Shown here piece after piece: positions 32,609 to 44,438 of a stretch of DNA of 64,000 nt. The notes under the pieces are model-generated. The model was not told where the DNA came from. It ran no database searches and worked only from the letters and a program-made list of their open reading frames with translations. Position numbers and translations under genes: made by a program. This DNA comes from Guillardia theta CCMP2712 (lineage: Eukaryota > Cryptophyceae > Pyrenomonadales > Geminigeraceae), in NCBI RefSeq assembly GCF_000315625.1, contig NW_005434664.1, positions 541,871 to 605,870 of the forward strand. Direction: 5' to 3'. Within the stretch, counting starts at the first letter, position 1; every line of letters starts with the position of its first letter.

Positions 32609-33289
32609 GACGAGAGGTACTGGCCTCGGTTCGCGACGAGGCTATAAAGCCCTTACCCTGTCCCCCCCTTACCCCACCTCCCCCAGTCACTGCCAGGTTT
32701 TTACTAGGGTAGGGTCATGTAGGTACAACAGTGTACCTACCGAGGAGCGAGGGGGGAGTGAAGGGTGGGGTGGTACAAGACGTTAATGGTATGAGATTGT
32801 CAAATAGAATCGGGGCTGGTACTAATAGTGGTACGGATTTATAGAAGGAGATTGTACTGAGATATGACTCTATAATTCTCGAGAATTTATGGTCTCCTCG
32901 CAGAATTTGTACCAAGTTCGTACAATTTGTACCGTTTTTTGAGACCAAAACAAACATAGGTTCATTACCGAGAGACAGAAATTTAAAAAACAGTAGCTTT
33001 CGTCCAAACAGTACTCTTTGAATTGAAAGCAAAATATTTATTCGATACTAATACTGTACCAGCTCACTTTTAATACCACCGCTTTGACTCGTACGAAGTC
33101 AGAAACTTGAAATAAATCCCTGACCTACCCCAATTGAATTTGTGAAGTTTACTTCGAATGATATCATTAATATTCCAAATCAGTTAAAGCATTTAGGACT
33201 CACACAGCCAAAGAATTTCAATTGAATCTTACACCACCACCCCACCATACCTCATCCCATATTGACCGGGGTTTTATCATGGGTGGGTG
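32609..33289. other. Upstream region of cytochrome c6
   Basis: C-rich (CCCCCCTTACCCCACC) just upstream of the start codon on the coding strand's side, then AT-rich DNA with repeated GTACC/GTACA words. Likely the promoter region; no TATA box is assigned. Confidence 0.45.
32719..32740. promoter_or_regulatory. 9-bp perfect inverted repeat upstream of petJ
   Basis: GTAGGTACA, loop ACAG, TGTACCTAC. It lies about 110 bases upstream of the cytochrome c6 start codon on its template side. It could be an operator for a dimeric factor; function is inference only. Confidence 0.35.
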
Positions 33290-34080
33290 GGTGAGTCAAA
33301 GAGGTGACTCAGGCCGCTGAGGCCTTTGAATGGCGGAGCCTCGAGCGGCGGCTCGGCCCCCGGACTCAGGCCAGCCTCGGAGCCTCGCGGCTCATCTGAC
33401 AGTGAGCGGCCGCCCGGACCGAGTCCGGCCCGAGGTCACCCCGAGTCAAGTTTCGAGTGTGGCAATGTACGGAGTACCCTTTACTCAAAGTTAAGTTAAA
33501 AATCAGTACGAGGACAATCAGGCCCCGGTACGGTACGGTACGGTACTGGCGGCCCAGGCGGCCCTACCGCCGTAGTACGGCGTCACCGGGCCGCCGGGCC
33601 TGCCAGAACTCGGAAAGCCGGCGGTTGGGGGGCCACTGAGCCTCCCGGAGGCACTGCACAGCGGCCTGGCCGCACTGCTACTATCGGATGATCACGGTAG
33701 TTAGTACCGTAGTCACTGGCCTCCCGGGCTGCCAGTGAGGGCCAGTGAGTCAGTCCGGCGGTGTGGCAACCCCGGCTTCAAGTTGCCAGCCGCTAAGTTG
33801 AAGTGACGCGGCGGTGGCCCGCTCGGCCGGGCGGCCGCGGCGACGGCCCGGTCACCCGGGCCGCGGCGCGGCTATGATGCTGAGATTGACTCCGGGTGAC
33901 CGGCCCGGCCGGGCCGCCGCCCGGCCGGGACTCGCGGCCCCGGCAATGATGCCATGACTCTGTGATGCCGGGGCCGCCGCGGCCCGGTGCCCGGCCGCGG
34001 TCACGGTGCCAGTGGAGCCGGGAGGGAAGGCCCCGGGCCTCCGAGCCTCGTCACTGAGTCAGGAGTGGATGCTTGGAGGA
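33290..34080. other. Extremely GC-rich island built from short palindromic words
   Basis: About 800 bases dominated by GGCC, CCGG, GCGGCCGC, GTAC, GACTC/GAGTC and GTCAC words, including CGGTACGGTACGGTACGGTA at about 33532. No frame is convincing. It borders AT-rich DNA sharply on both sides. Similar words appear as micro-insertions in the retroelement copies at 28.4-30.4 kb. Confidence 0.6.
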
Positions 34081-35456
34081 CTCCGGGATGTACGGTTCGA
34101 TGGGATCTCTTAAGTCTTTTCGGGGCAGGCTCGGGGCGCAGTCCAGGCGCCAGCATACCGTCAAGGGTTAAATATTCATGATGGGCAATGGGAAATTTCA
34201 AATTTATCTCTGAATATTTCAATTTTTTTTTCAAATTGTGTTATACATCCCTTCCATTTTCAGTTCTTGTTGAATTTGTTATGTGCTGGTGTCCCATGCT
34301 TGGAAAAAAAAGTGAAGCCAAGTACACAACGAGGCATGAAAATTTATATCAAAATTTCAACTTCCACTGACGAGCAACGATTGCTTCCAAACAAATTTCA
34401 ATTTTGTTTGCGTCCCGTTCCATACCCCGTTTGGTGAGGGCATTTCAACCTGATCATGTGCTATGCCCCTTCAATATGCGAATGTCTTTCTTAATGGAGC
34501 GCATAAGATAAATTGAAGCACGTCCTCTCTTCGGCATCTGGGACCACCCCTTCGGCCTACCGACCTTTATAAAACATTATTGAATAAAAAGACCGAAATT
34601 GTAGTTTGTCGAGTTGCAGTAGGGCCCTAGGGGGTGGGTATTTCAGGGGGGTAGGGGTGGGAAAACTCAGGGTCTTTGACAGTATTCCATGGGGGTTTAT
34701 GAGAGCAACAAATGCTTTGGAAGGGTGGGTGGGGAGGGGGTAGACACTCTTGGAAGGTTCATCAGGAAGGAGGGTGGGGGTACTGCTTGCCTTGCAACAG
34801 GTCACAGGGCCACTGATTGGTAGCATTGTGGAGGTAGGGGTAGGGAGGTTGGGGAGGGGTGGTGGTTATTTCATAGGGGTGTCAAGCTCATGGATAGCGT
34901 GGGTCTAGGGAGGGTGGGGGTGCAAGACCACCTAATGGGCGCGACAATCATAAGGGTGGAGGGTGGGGTACATGGGTCCCTTCCCGCCACATCATGCTGT
35001 GTGGGGAGGCAGCGTGGGCAAGAGTGCAGAGGGGCAAGAGCGAGGCAGGAGTCTGGGACATTGAGGTGGAATGCAGAGAGAGTTAGAGATGGAAGAAGAT
35101 AAAGATGGTTGTTGATGGAGTTGAAACTGAGAAGAGTCTTTGATAACAGAGGAAAGGCGATGACAATTAGGATACGAAGGCGCTAAGGGCTCGGGTCTGG
35201 CAGGCCATGAATGTATACATGATACGTTGGTTAATGGATTATTCCCCCCTGCTGTTTTGTTCCTCTCCCTCTCCTCCAATACTCTTTCATCCTTCTTCCT
35301 GCTTTAAACACCTACTCCGCTGTAATTACGAAAAACGGCTTGTAAAGTGTTTGCAAGGCATTTGATACAAGTGCAGGTGTTGATGCCCTGGTCTGAAAGC
35401 ATCATATTTTGACTGGATTCTTCACGTTTTGGATACTACTGGGTTAGCTTCTTGAG
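34081..35456. other. Intergenic DNA with a G-rich island
   Basis: 34100-34560 is AT-rich. 34610-34990 is a GGGGTGGG/GGGGTAGG island. 34990-35456 leads up to the HNH gene. No gene is supported; open frames in the island are shadows. Confidence 0.45.
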
Positions 35457-36867
35457 ATGGCTCGACTGCGTTTGGCCTTGCTTCATGTTTATGTGATCGC
35501 TTCCCTTTCAATTTTAGCACTTCCAACTTCTGGAAACGACCTAGCGGATCTCTTCGCGAGGTTAACGATTTTGGACGGCCAGGAACAAAATGTTGCAACA
35601 TCTGTCAATCCCTTGGCTTTCCATCCTGCCAGACTTTTTAGCGTGAGACAAACGTGTCCGACACCTCAAACTTGCAAGTATCCTTCGTCTATGTTGAACA
35701 AGCTTTCTACCTTTACTGGAGCCAACAAGGCAGGGACAAGCATTGTTATTGACAAGAAACCCGTCGACACCAAGACACCAACATTATTCGATTCTTTGGT
35801 GATGCGTGGATTCCGTCGGGTGGATGCGGAATTGGAACCGCAGCCCCCTACAAACACAAATAAGGTAAGCTGTAGTGTGCCTGCAGCATAGAAAGCAGAC
35901 CTGAGCATCAAACCTTATAGGTTCTAGTGTTGAATGCTTCGTTTGAGCCCTTGTCGATCGTCTCGGCCACACGGTAAAGCCTGTCAGCACAGTAAAATCG
36001 TTCGATTGACCAATATTGTTGCAGAGCTCTGAGCTTGCTCTGGGAGGGCAAGGCGTCCATGGTTGTAGACAAAGGGAAAACGTGGAAATCTTGTGGGGGA
36101 CAGCATGTTCATATTCCGTCTGTTGTGTCCTTGAGAAGATATGTCAAGGTTGTTGCCTCGCTTCATCATTCTGTGTGACAGGTCAACAGGTCCATCCAAA
36201 GATGCCCCCCTTGAATCGCAGGACTGTGCTCCTGCGCGATGAGGGGAAGTGCCAGTATGTTTCATGCAAGCGAGGGGGGATGCCACGCTCACTATGAACA
36301 GATACTGCGGTGACTTTGCCGAGAGCATCGATCATATCATACCTCGTGCGAAGTGAGTTCTTGAAGCTCTTTGCTTGTACACCCTCACATTTGATATAGG
36401 GGGGGAGGAACCACGTGGGAGAATGTGGTTGCCGCATGTAAGGCTTGCAATGGAAGAAAAGCTGCCTTCTACCTCAAGGACACGAACCTCAAGCTCAAGA
36501 AGCAGCCTGGCCCTCCAACGTCAGTCTGTTGGGTCCATGCTGCTGTATGGAAGGTTCGGTGTCAATCATGAACTAATCGAGACCTTGATGGAATGAGCAG
36601 GTGGACCCACGATGGAAACCATACATTGGCGGGCTTACGTGGAACGAGCTGGAGTCAAGACTAAGCAAGAAGCAGACGCCTGCCAAGAAAGGCAAATCGA
36701 AGGCGAAGCGCGGCAAGGTGAAGGGAATCTCATACATCTCTTCAACTCACATGACTTTCAGAGCAAAGGAAAGGTCTCGCCTTCGAGTGATGATGCAAAG
36801 AGCGTTATTGCTGCTTATTCGGGTTGAGCATACGCCCACAACGTGGATTGAGCGCAAACAATTTTGA
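35457..36867 (+). CDS. HNH endonuclease with N-terminal signal peptide
   Basis: Exon 1 (35457-35864) starts with MARLRLALLHVYVIASL and continues to ALPTSG, a good signal peptide. The next exons give the family pattern: 'VLVLNASFEPLSIVSATR' (35921 on), 'ALSLLWEGKASMVVDKG', 'VVSLRRYVK', 'RRTVLLRDEGKCQYC', 'ESIDHIIPRAKGGGTTWEN', 'VVAACKACNGRK'. CQYC and CKAC form the zinc site, and the D-H pair in SIDHIIPR plus N in TTWEN form the HNH nuclease core. This domain is common in bacteria and cyanobacteria and occurs in plastid-bearing eukaryotes (family knowledge). Introns were read at CQ|YC (gtatgt donor) and RAK|GGG. The C-terminal end after 36600 (DPRWKPYIGGLTWNEL, then Lys-rich) is less sure. The leader suggests plastid or secretory targeting. 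Confidence 0.82.
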
Positions 36868-37056
36868 TTCCCTAGTACTTGTTTTGATGGGAACTATTTT
36901 GGCAAAGATCGAATCACCTCAATCGACGAGAGAGGCGTGAGACATACTCTTAATCTTCTAATCTATATAGGAAAGACTACAAGGTTTCTCACGGCTTGAT
37001 CATCGTTCCACTCTCGTAGAACTTTGTGACTAATCTGCATGCTCTTCTCGCTTGCT
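36868..37056. other. Spacer between convergent HNH and LeuCD genes
   Basis: Short AT-leaning spacer; nothing beyond probable 3' UTRs. Confidence 0.4.
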
Positions 37057-40000
37057 TCAAACCTTGGCAAGCTCGATACCTCGCAAGAAGGAGAACTTGT
37101 TGTCCTGTTTCACCGTTATGTCTCTCACCTCCCACCGTAATGCAGGTACCCTCATCTCCTCGAACTTGGCGATCTTGTCTGCCTTCTGGAGGGTCAGGCC
37201 GATGTCGTCGAGGCCCTCGACAAGGCAGTGCTTGCGGAACGAGTCCACCTCAAAGCTGATGCTCTCCCCATTGGCTCGCACGATCTTCTGGTTGGGCAGG
37301 TCGACCTCAAGTTCCTTCGCCTCTTCCGCATCCTTCATGAGCACTCGGACCTTGTCCAACGTCATCAAGGGGCCGTGGGAGGGAAACGTCCCAAGCTACC
37401 TGAGCCTCGGGGAGGACGATCGGAAGCATACCATTCTTGAAGCAATTGTTAAAGAAGATGTCCGCAAAGCTATGTTGTCTAGTCAGAACAGCCACAGCAC
37501 GTCTCCAATTAATGTCGTGAGGCTTACCCGCTTGCGATGATGCAGCGAATGCCGAAGTCAGAGATGGCCCAAGGAGCATGCTCACGAGAGGATCCGCATC
37601 CAAAGTTGTTGCCGGCAACGAGGATCTTGGCCTGCTTGTAGGGAGCCTGCTTCCAACTCAGACGGGACCAATACATGCCATGCCGTCAACCTTGTTCAGC
37701 ACGAACTCTGGATTCTCCTTCCCATTTGCATCGTATCTCATCTCGTAGAAAGCGCTCACGCCAAGCCCCTGCCATACGGTTTCCCATCAGAATCTTCTTG
37801 TACATGCGGCCATCAGGTTTGACGAGACATGCACAAATCAAACTAACGAGGCCAAACATCACATTCTTTGCCGGCTATTTAACCGCGAAATCGACAGAAG
37901 CTCGACATCGCAGCAGATTCTCGGCATTGTGAGGTGAAAACAAAAAGGAGTCTGGTGGGCTTCGAGCTAAATAGGTGAAACGACAAGCTAACGGCAGACA
38001 GCAGGCAAGGGAGAAAGGAAACAACACTTAGAAACCAACCGTCCTCTTAATTGTCTTCAGGAACTGCTTGGGGATGATCATGTCTGTGTCGACGTTCTGG
38101 ATATCCATCGGAGCTGCAGTACCCTGTGTTCATGTCACAATGCCTGCTGGGCTGGCAGCTTGCTCACGCTCCTTGAGGTTGACAAATTTGGGCATCCCGC
38201 CTGTCTTTGAGGATCCAGGAGAGGTGAAAGTCGCGCCAGCAGCTGGTCGTGCGACGGGCGCGTACTTGAGGTGAACTGGTGAGGGAGACCTAGGAGCAGG
38301 GCGAGTCACCTCGCTCTTGGGAAGTGTCTCCTCCGACGGTGTGGGGATCTTGAGGTCTCCAAACTTTCGGATGTCTGTGAGCTTGCCCTACTAGAAGTGA
38401 CTTGACGGCACCGCATTGACGTCACCAACCTCGATCGCAGCAGCAGCAGCCATGACGGGAGAAACGAGATGAGTTCGGCCTCCTTGCCCTTGACGTCCCT
38501 CGAAGTTTCTGTTCGAAGTGGAAGCACACCTGTCAAGCCATGAGCACGAGCATCGCTGTCACATGCCCCATCAACCTCTCGCCAGGTTGAAGCTTGTCAG
38601 GGTTCATGGCAAGGCACATGCTGCAGCCGGGCTCTCTCCAATCGAAGCCTGAAACAAGTTTGACTTGTGGGGCATCTGCGTCAGATCGACTCACCAGCCT
38701 CGATCAAGATCTTGTCAAGTCCTTCACGAATAGCCTGCTCCTTAACAAGACCAGAACCAGGCACAACCATAGCATGCACGCCAGGCGCCACCTTTCGTCC
38801 CTTCGCAACAGCTGCGACCTCACGAATGTCCTGGATCCTTCCGTTTGTACAAGAGCCGATGAAAACTTTCTCAATCTTAACTTCGTCGAGCTTCTGGTTG
38901 GGCTCGAGCCCCATGTACTTAAGTGCACGTTCCATGCTCGCCCTTCTCAACGGATCCGATTCCTTGGCAGGATCAGGAACATAACCAGTGATGGGCGCTG
39001 TGTCTTGAGGAGAGGTGCCCCAAGTCACAGTGGGCTGGATGTCTTTGGCATCGATCACTACTTCTGTGTCGTACTTGGCGCCAGAATCCGACTTGAGCGT
39101 CTTCCAGTAAGCCACGGCCTTGTCCCACTCAGCTCCCTTGGGAGCCAGCGGCCTTCCCTTGAGGTACTCGAACGTTGTCTCGTCCGGCGCAATCATACCC
39201 GCACGTGCTCCTGCTTCGATGGCCATGTTGCAGATGGACATCCTGGCCTCCATAGACAACTTCTCGATGGCTGAGCCACAGAATTCGATGACATGGCCGG
39301 TGCCACCTGCAGTGCCGATGACGCCGATGACATGGAGGATGATGTCCTTGGACGACACCCCTGCTCCAAGCTCCCCCTTCACCTCGATCTTCATGTTCTT
39401 CGGTCTCTTCTGCGGCAGGGTCTGCGTTGCGAGCACATGCTCCACCTCGGAAGTGCCGATACCAAACGCAAGAGCTCCGAACGCTCCGTGCGTGGCCGTG
39501 TGGCTGTCGCCACAGACAACAGTGCTTCCAGGAAGCGTGAAGCCCTGCTCGGGCCCGATGATATGCACGATGCCTTGCCGCTTGTCATCCATGCCGAAGT
39601 ATGCTAGCCCGAACTCCTTGACGTTCTGCTCGAGCGCGAGGACCTGAGTGCGGCTGTCCATCTCCTTGATGAAGGTCTCCACGGACTGGAACATGCTGCG
39701 ATCTGTTGTCGGCACGTTGTGATCGACCGTGGCGAGGGTGCAACCTGGTTGTCTGACCTGCCTGCCTGCCACTCGCAGACCCTCGAAGGCCTGAGGGGAA
39801 GTCACCTCATGAACCAGGTGACGATCGATGTAGATAAGGGAGGAGCCATCAGACTCATCCACCAGATGGTCTGCCCAGATCTTGTCGAACAGCGTGGATG
39901 GTCCCTGGTTCGCCATCGCCACTCGCAAACCTACTGAGCATGCTCTGCTCCTGCCAGACACTGCAAGCCGACCCTTGTTGGAGACGCCAAAGCGAGGGCA

Positions 40001-40120
40001 GGCAGACAGGCGGAGGGAAGGAGCGAGAGCAGAAGGCGCGAGGACCTTCGATGGCGCGAAGGCGGAAGCAGGGGCGGTGATCGCACAGAGCAGAGGCAGC
40101 AGCACCAACGAACGCCACAT
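37057..40120 (-). CDS. leuCD: Plastid 3-isopropylmalate dehydratase, LeuC-LeuD fusion
   Basis: Isopropylmalate isomerase interconverts 2- and 3-isopropylmalate in leucine synthesis. Exon 1 (38695-40120) opens with a signal peptide and [18 protein letters not shown], the Phe-start plastid transit motif. LeuC follows: [19 protein letters not shown], '[19 protein letters not shown]', 'GSCTNGR' (cluster Cys at about residue 424), then '[19 protein letters not shown]' (two more cluster Cys), '[14 protein letters not shown]' and '[13 protein letters not shown]'. A Pro/Ser linker (about 38150-38400) leads to Leu[21 protein letters not shown], '[19 protein letters not shown]', '[19 protein letters not shown]' and '[19 protein letters not shown]', ending at 37057-37059. 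The last intron is 37105-37149. Fusion is inferred because no stop, start or promoter-like gap separates the halves. Fungi also have a fused form; plants and most bacteria have separate subunits (family knowledge). Confidence 0.9.
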
Positions 40121-40836
40121 GGCGGCGGCTGTCCAATCCTCAACAAAGGACGGTGAGTTTGCTGGGGGTCCTAAGTTTTACTACGAAGCAGCAAATTTTT
40201 AAACAATCTACACAAGATTTTCGAAAATTTCCATTTGAACATAACTATTTAATACACATAATTTAAAAATTGTAACATTTTCATGAAAAGGTACCCCTGC
40301 CGAAAAAACTTTCTGGCCCCCACTCGAAGCATGCAGGGTCGCATGCTCCCTTTACGGGCCCGCCTTATTAGAGAGTAATCTTTTGTGGGGGTAGGGGTGG
40401 TCTAAAAACCATTCTGTACGGGTAAAATATAGGGTCTTAAAGGGGGTAAAAAACATGTTGATTGGAGCAAGGGGGTCCAGGGTAGCAGCGAGGCACAACA
40501 CAGATTGGGTAAGTGAGGGGATGTGGCTTCTGCTTTCAGTTTTGTCAGGTCCGCCTCAGGCTTTTGTGCGTTGAAATGGGCAAATGGGCGGCATGAAGTG
40601 AAGCTGAGGGTGTTAGTCGTGCTGCTGCTGCTGCTGTTCCCTCATCACGCCCTTACGTTTCTTTCTGGTTCTCCTGCTCTTCTTGCTTCCTCCTTTCGCT
40701 TCCCTGTCTCTCTTACCTCGTCGATTCCCGATTCCTTGGCGTTTTACTTGATCCCTTGTTTGATCAGCTTGCTGCCCCGTTGCTGAAACTAACTTGAAGC
40801 TGCCTGCTCCTGCTCGTCAACGATCGCAGCTCTGAA
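40121..40836. other. Divergent intergenic region between leuCD and the PB1 gene
   Basis: Contains AT-rich DNA (40190-40290) and a G-rich GGGGTAGGGGTGG island (40380-40500). It probably holds both promoters. Confidence 0.45.
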
Positions 40837-43800
40837 ATGTCAGACGACGCTTATCTGGAGGGCATTAAGACTCAGTATGTGTTCCACTGCCATGACCGAA
40901 GCGGTTCTGCGGAGATACTAGTAGATGTCGGCATCAGTTGGAGCGACTTCTTGTCCGACCTCCGGCAGGAGTTTGGGAGAAATGTCAACTTCACGTACCG
41001 GAGAGATGAAGAGGAGGTGGAAGTGAAGAATGAGAGAGACTTCGATGAATTCTGTGGATACTGTGATGAAGAGCAGGTATGTTGTGCTGTTTTTTGCTTG
41101 TTTCCTCGTACCTCACAACCGCATATCATGACATCATTCCCTGCTCTAGGTTGCATCAATGGACATCTACATCAAAGACAAGCCCATGTCCGAGCTCGAA
41201 GTCGCTCAACGCAGTTTCTCGTCTCCTCGTGACATCCTGGGCGCTTCTGTGCAGAAAGACAACTTGTACGCTCTCAGGCCCCCCACGCGGCATGTGCGGC
41301 CCAGCACAGCCGGAGCTCGCAGACCCAACGTCAACGGCAAGTCGATAGCAAACCCGAGCAAAAGAGCAGCGTGGGAAAAGCAAGGAGGAGGAGGAGGAGG
41401 AGGAGGAGGAGGAAGTTCTCCAAAACCAAAGCGACAGGCGAGAATAGCAGACGAGCGGCTGGATAAAGAGACACTACAGCACAAGGTGAACGAGCTGCAG
41501 CGACAGATCAATGTGCTGGTGGACGAGAAGACGAGACTGCACGCTGATTACGCGAGGCTGCAGCAAGATTTCAACAAAGTCCTTCGAGAGAACGAGGAGC
41601 TGTTCCGAGCTAAGGCTGGGAGCGCTGCAGTCAAGGGAGGAGCATCTTCACATCTCGTGCACAACATGAAGAAGCGGATCAAGGAGCTGGAAGGTCTCGT
41701 GTCGAGCAAAGAAGAAGAGATGAAGAAGCTCAAGATGGATACGCGAGTAACTCGCCTTACCGAGCTCGAGGTGGAACGCGATGCTTTCCTGCAGGAAGTC
41801 CGTCGGTTGCAGCGAGAAAATCGCAAAGTGACAAGCGACATGCAGAAGATCCAGATGGGTTTCAGCGCGAACAACGAAGAACACACCATGAACTACAAGG
41901 AGCTCTACCGTATGTACCAGATAGTCGTGAAGGACAACAATGAGATGAAGAAGAGAGCTGAGACCGTGGAGGTACCGATTGTGATGATTGTATCCCCTCA
42001 TGCTGATACTTCCCCCCTACTGTACTTCTCTCATGCTGCCTCTGCAGCCTCCGACTCGCCGCTGAACTATGATGCAGGCAAAAAGCAGTGAGCTCAGGGA
42101 AAGCTTTCAGATCGCCCAGCGGGCCAACGAGAAGTTGCGGAAGGAGCTGCATGCAGCAAAGGCGAGTTTGAGGAAGGCAGCGGCAGAAGGAGGCAGCAGT
42201 GAAGGGCTGAGATCGACGGCGCAGCAAAGGAAAGGAAAGGAGGAGGCGCTGGAGAAGAGAGTGAAGGAGCTGCTGGCCAATCAGAAGAGACTTGATCTCG
42301 CGCTGAATCGAATCAGCAGGGAACGAGACGCGGTGAGATGTCAAAGCTGTCAAGATGCGGAGCAGGAGAGGGAGAGAGTTGAAAGGGGGTAACGATAATC
42401 CACAGGCGGAGGCTGGGAGGCTTGACAAGGAGGCAGAGGTCAAGAAGTTGACCGAGCAGAAGAAGATGCTGCAGATGGAGCTACACGCGCTTGGAGCCAA
42501 CGTTAAGACAGGAAAGAAGGGGGCAGGCGAAAAGGCGGAGATGATGTGCTTCTATTGCGAAGATAGGACATCGAATCATGGTCCTATCCATCGTTTCTTC
42601 TTCATCTTCTCGTCGCTGACTCTCTCGCAGTTCGCGTTCAGTTCGTCAACGCAAGGATCTCATTCGCTGACTTTCAAGACATCTTGCGAAGGCTCTTCGA
42701 CCGCCAGGGTCTCGTGACCTTCACCTATGAGGAGGGAGGGGAGGAGCGACGGGTGCGAGACGCGGAGACTTTCAGCCGGTGCAAGGAAGAGGTTGAGAAC
42801 AGCTACAGCGGGCAAGGAGACCAGGCAATCGTGATTCACCTGGATGCCCAGCGTTCGCTTGGTCCGAGGGAGAGCGAGGAGCAAGGTGAGGGTGAGGAAG
42901 AGCTGGAGGAGCTGGAGGAGTCTGGTGGCATTCCCGATGGTGGCGGGCAATCAAGGTTGTTGGAGAAAGTTGGAGATGAGGGAGGGAGGAAGAGAAGTTT
43001 CTCCTGTAAGCTCCGATGCCACTACGAGGAAGAGACGATCGATGAGGTGGAGGTTGACGATAACACTCGCTGGATCGACTTCCTCGCGCTCCTCAGACAC
43101 ATCCTCAAGGATGATGCGACCTTCACGTACCTCAGGCGAACGAAGGAGGAAGAGAAGGAGGAAGAGAAGGAGGAGATGGTCCAAGTCAACAACGCCAGGG
43201 AGTTCGCTGCCTTCCTCGCGTCACTCCGAGGCTCCGACGCCTCCATGGAAGAAATCTTCCTCGTCCGCCGTGAATCTGCTGCCTTCTTCCCCTCCCGCAA
43301 GGAATCGACGAAGCGAGCAGAGATCAAGCACGGTGTGCAGGATGCGCTCAGGCAACTCTCTTCTGAGGCGACTAGCGACTGGCCAAGAGTGGATGACGAG
43401 GAGAGAGATAGTCACGTGAGCGAGGAGGAAGAACTGGAGAAAGAGAAGGAGGAGGAGAGGGAGAGGGAGGAGGAGAGAGAGAGGGAGGAGGAGGAGGAGG
43501 GAGAGGGAGGCGAAGGAGAGGGAGGAGGGANNNNNNNNNNNNNNNNNNNNNNNNNNNNNNNNNNNNNNNNNNNNNNNNNNNNNNNNNNNNNNNNNNNNNN
43601 NNNNNNNNNNNNNNNNNNNNNNNNNNNNNNGAGCAAGAAAGGGAGAGGGAGAGGGAGAGGGAAGAGAGGGAGAGGGAGAGGGAGAGGGAGAGGGAGAGGG
43701 AGAGGCAGGTGAGGGAGAGGGAGGAGGAGGACAAGCAGAGGGAGAGGATGCGGAGAGAAGAAGAGGAGGACAAGAAGAAAAGAGGTGAGATCAGGAAACA

Positions 43801-44352
43801 GCAGCAGGAGCATCAACAGGAGCATCAGCCAACAGAAATAATTTCAAAACCAAAGCAGATCAACTCTGATTTGTCGGAGCTGACGGTGGAGCTTGCGGAG
43901 CCTTTTGTCGAGGAGCAGGTGAAGGTGCAGGCTAGATCTTCCCAACCGGCACGGGAAACGGCAGGAGAGAGAGGAGACAAGAAGACAAGTCGACGTGTGG
44001 ACGAGGAGGTCGCTCGGGAGGAGAGGTACTCGCCTGCTGCGCCTGTTGAAGACGAGGGAACGTCGCCGGAGTATGGCAACGACTTTGAGGAGGTCAGAGA
44101 TGAAGAAGTAGTGGAGGAGGAGGAGGAGGAGCAAAGGTCTGGACAGTTGAAAGCGAGCGGAGGGGTGGATGAAACGACAGTCGACGACTACTTGGAGGAG
44201 GATGAGGAGGATCCCTTTCAAGGTGAGGAAGGAGACGTGAGTTGAGGCGGATCTGACTGGTTGCAGTGGACGAGGAGGAAGAGATCATTGAGGACGACGA
44301 CTTTGGCAACGTGGGGGAGGAAGGGATGTACGAGGACGACGACTTCGAGTGA
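40837..44352 (+). CDS. Large coiled-coil protein with three PB1-like domains and acidic C-terminus
   Basis: PB1-like domain 1 is residues 1-80: YVFHCHDRSGSAEILVDVG, 'SWSDFLSDLRQEFG', 'VNFTYRRDEEEVEVKNERD'. After an intron (41077-41149) come a poly-Gly spacer and long coiled coils (LQHKVNELQRQINVLVDEK and following). Domain 2 is at about 42630-42850 (FADFQDILRRLFDRQGLVTF, 'TYEEGGEERRVRDAETF'). Domain 3 is at about 43000-43260 (KLRCHYEEETIDEVEVDD, 'WIDFLALLRHILKDDATF', 'TYLRR', 'VQVNNAREFAAFLASL'). Each has the OPCA-like acidic stretch of PB1 folds, which pair head-to-tail. An Arg/Glu repeat contains a 100-N gap. The C-terminus is very acidic (EEEIIEDDDFGN to DDDFE). No named family is recognised; an adaptor or scaffold is likely. 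Confidence 0.72.
43531..43630. other. Assembly gap (100 N)
   Basis: Exactly 100 N inside a GGGAGA/GAGAGG purine repeat coding for Arg-Glu repeats. The round length suggests a placeholder, so the true repeat length and frame across it are unknown. Confidence 0.95.
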
Positions 44353-44438
44353 TCGGAATAGGTTTGATTCTCCGATGAATATAAATTAACAGCTAAGCGT
44401 CTATACAACATTCACAGCCTCTTCTCCCTCCCTCTCCT

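Noticed and set aside
43372-43825. Minus-strand frames spanning the N gap
   Set aside because: Antisense of the Arg/Glu repeat of the PB1 gene; N bases keep any frame open.
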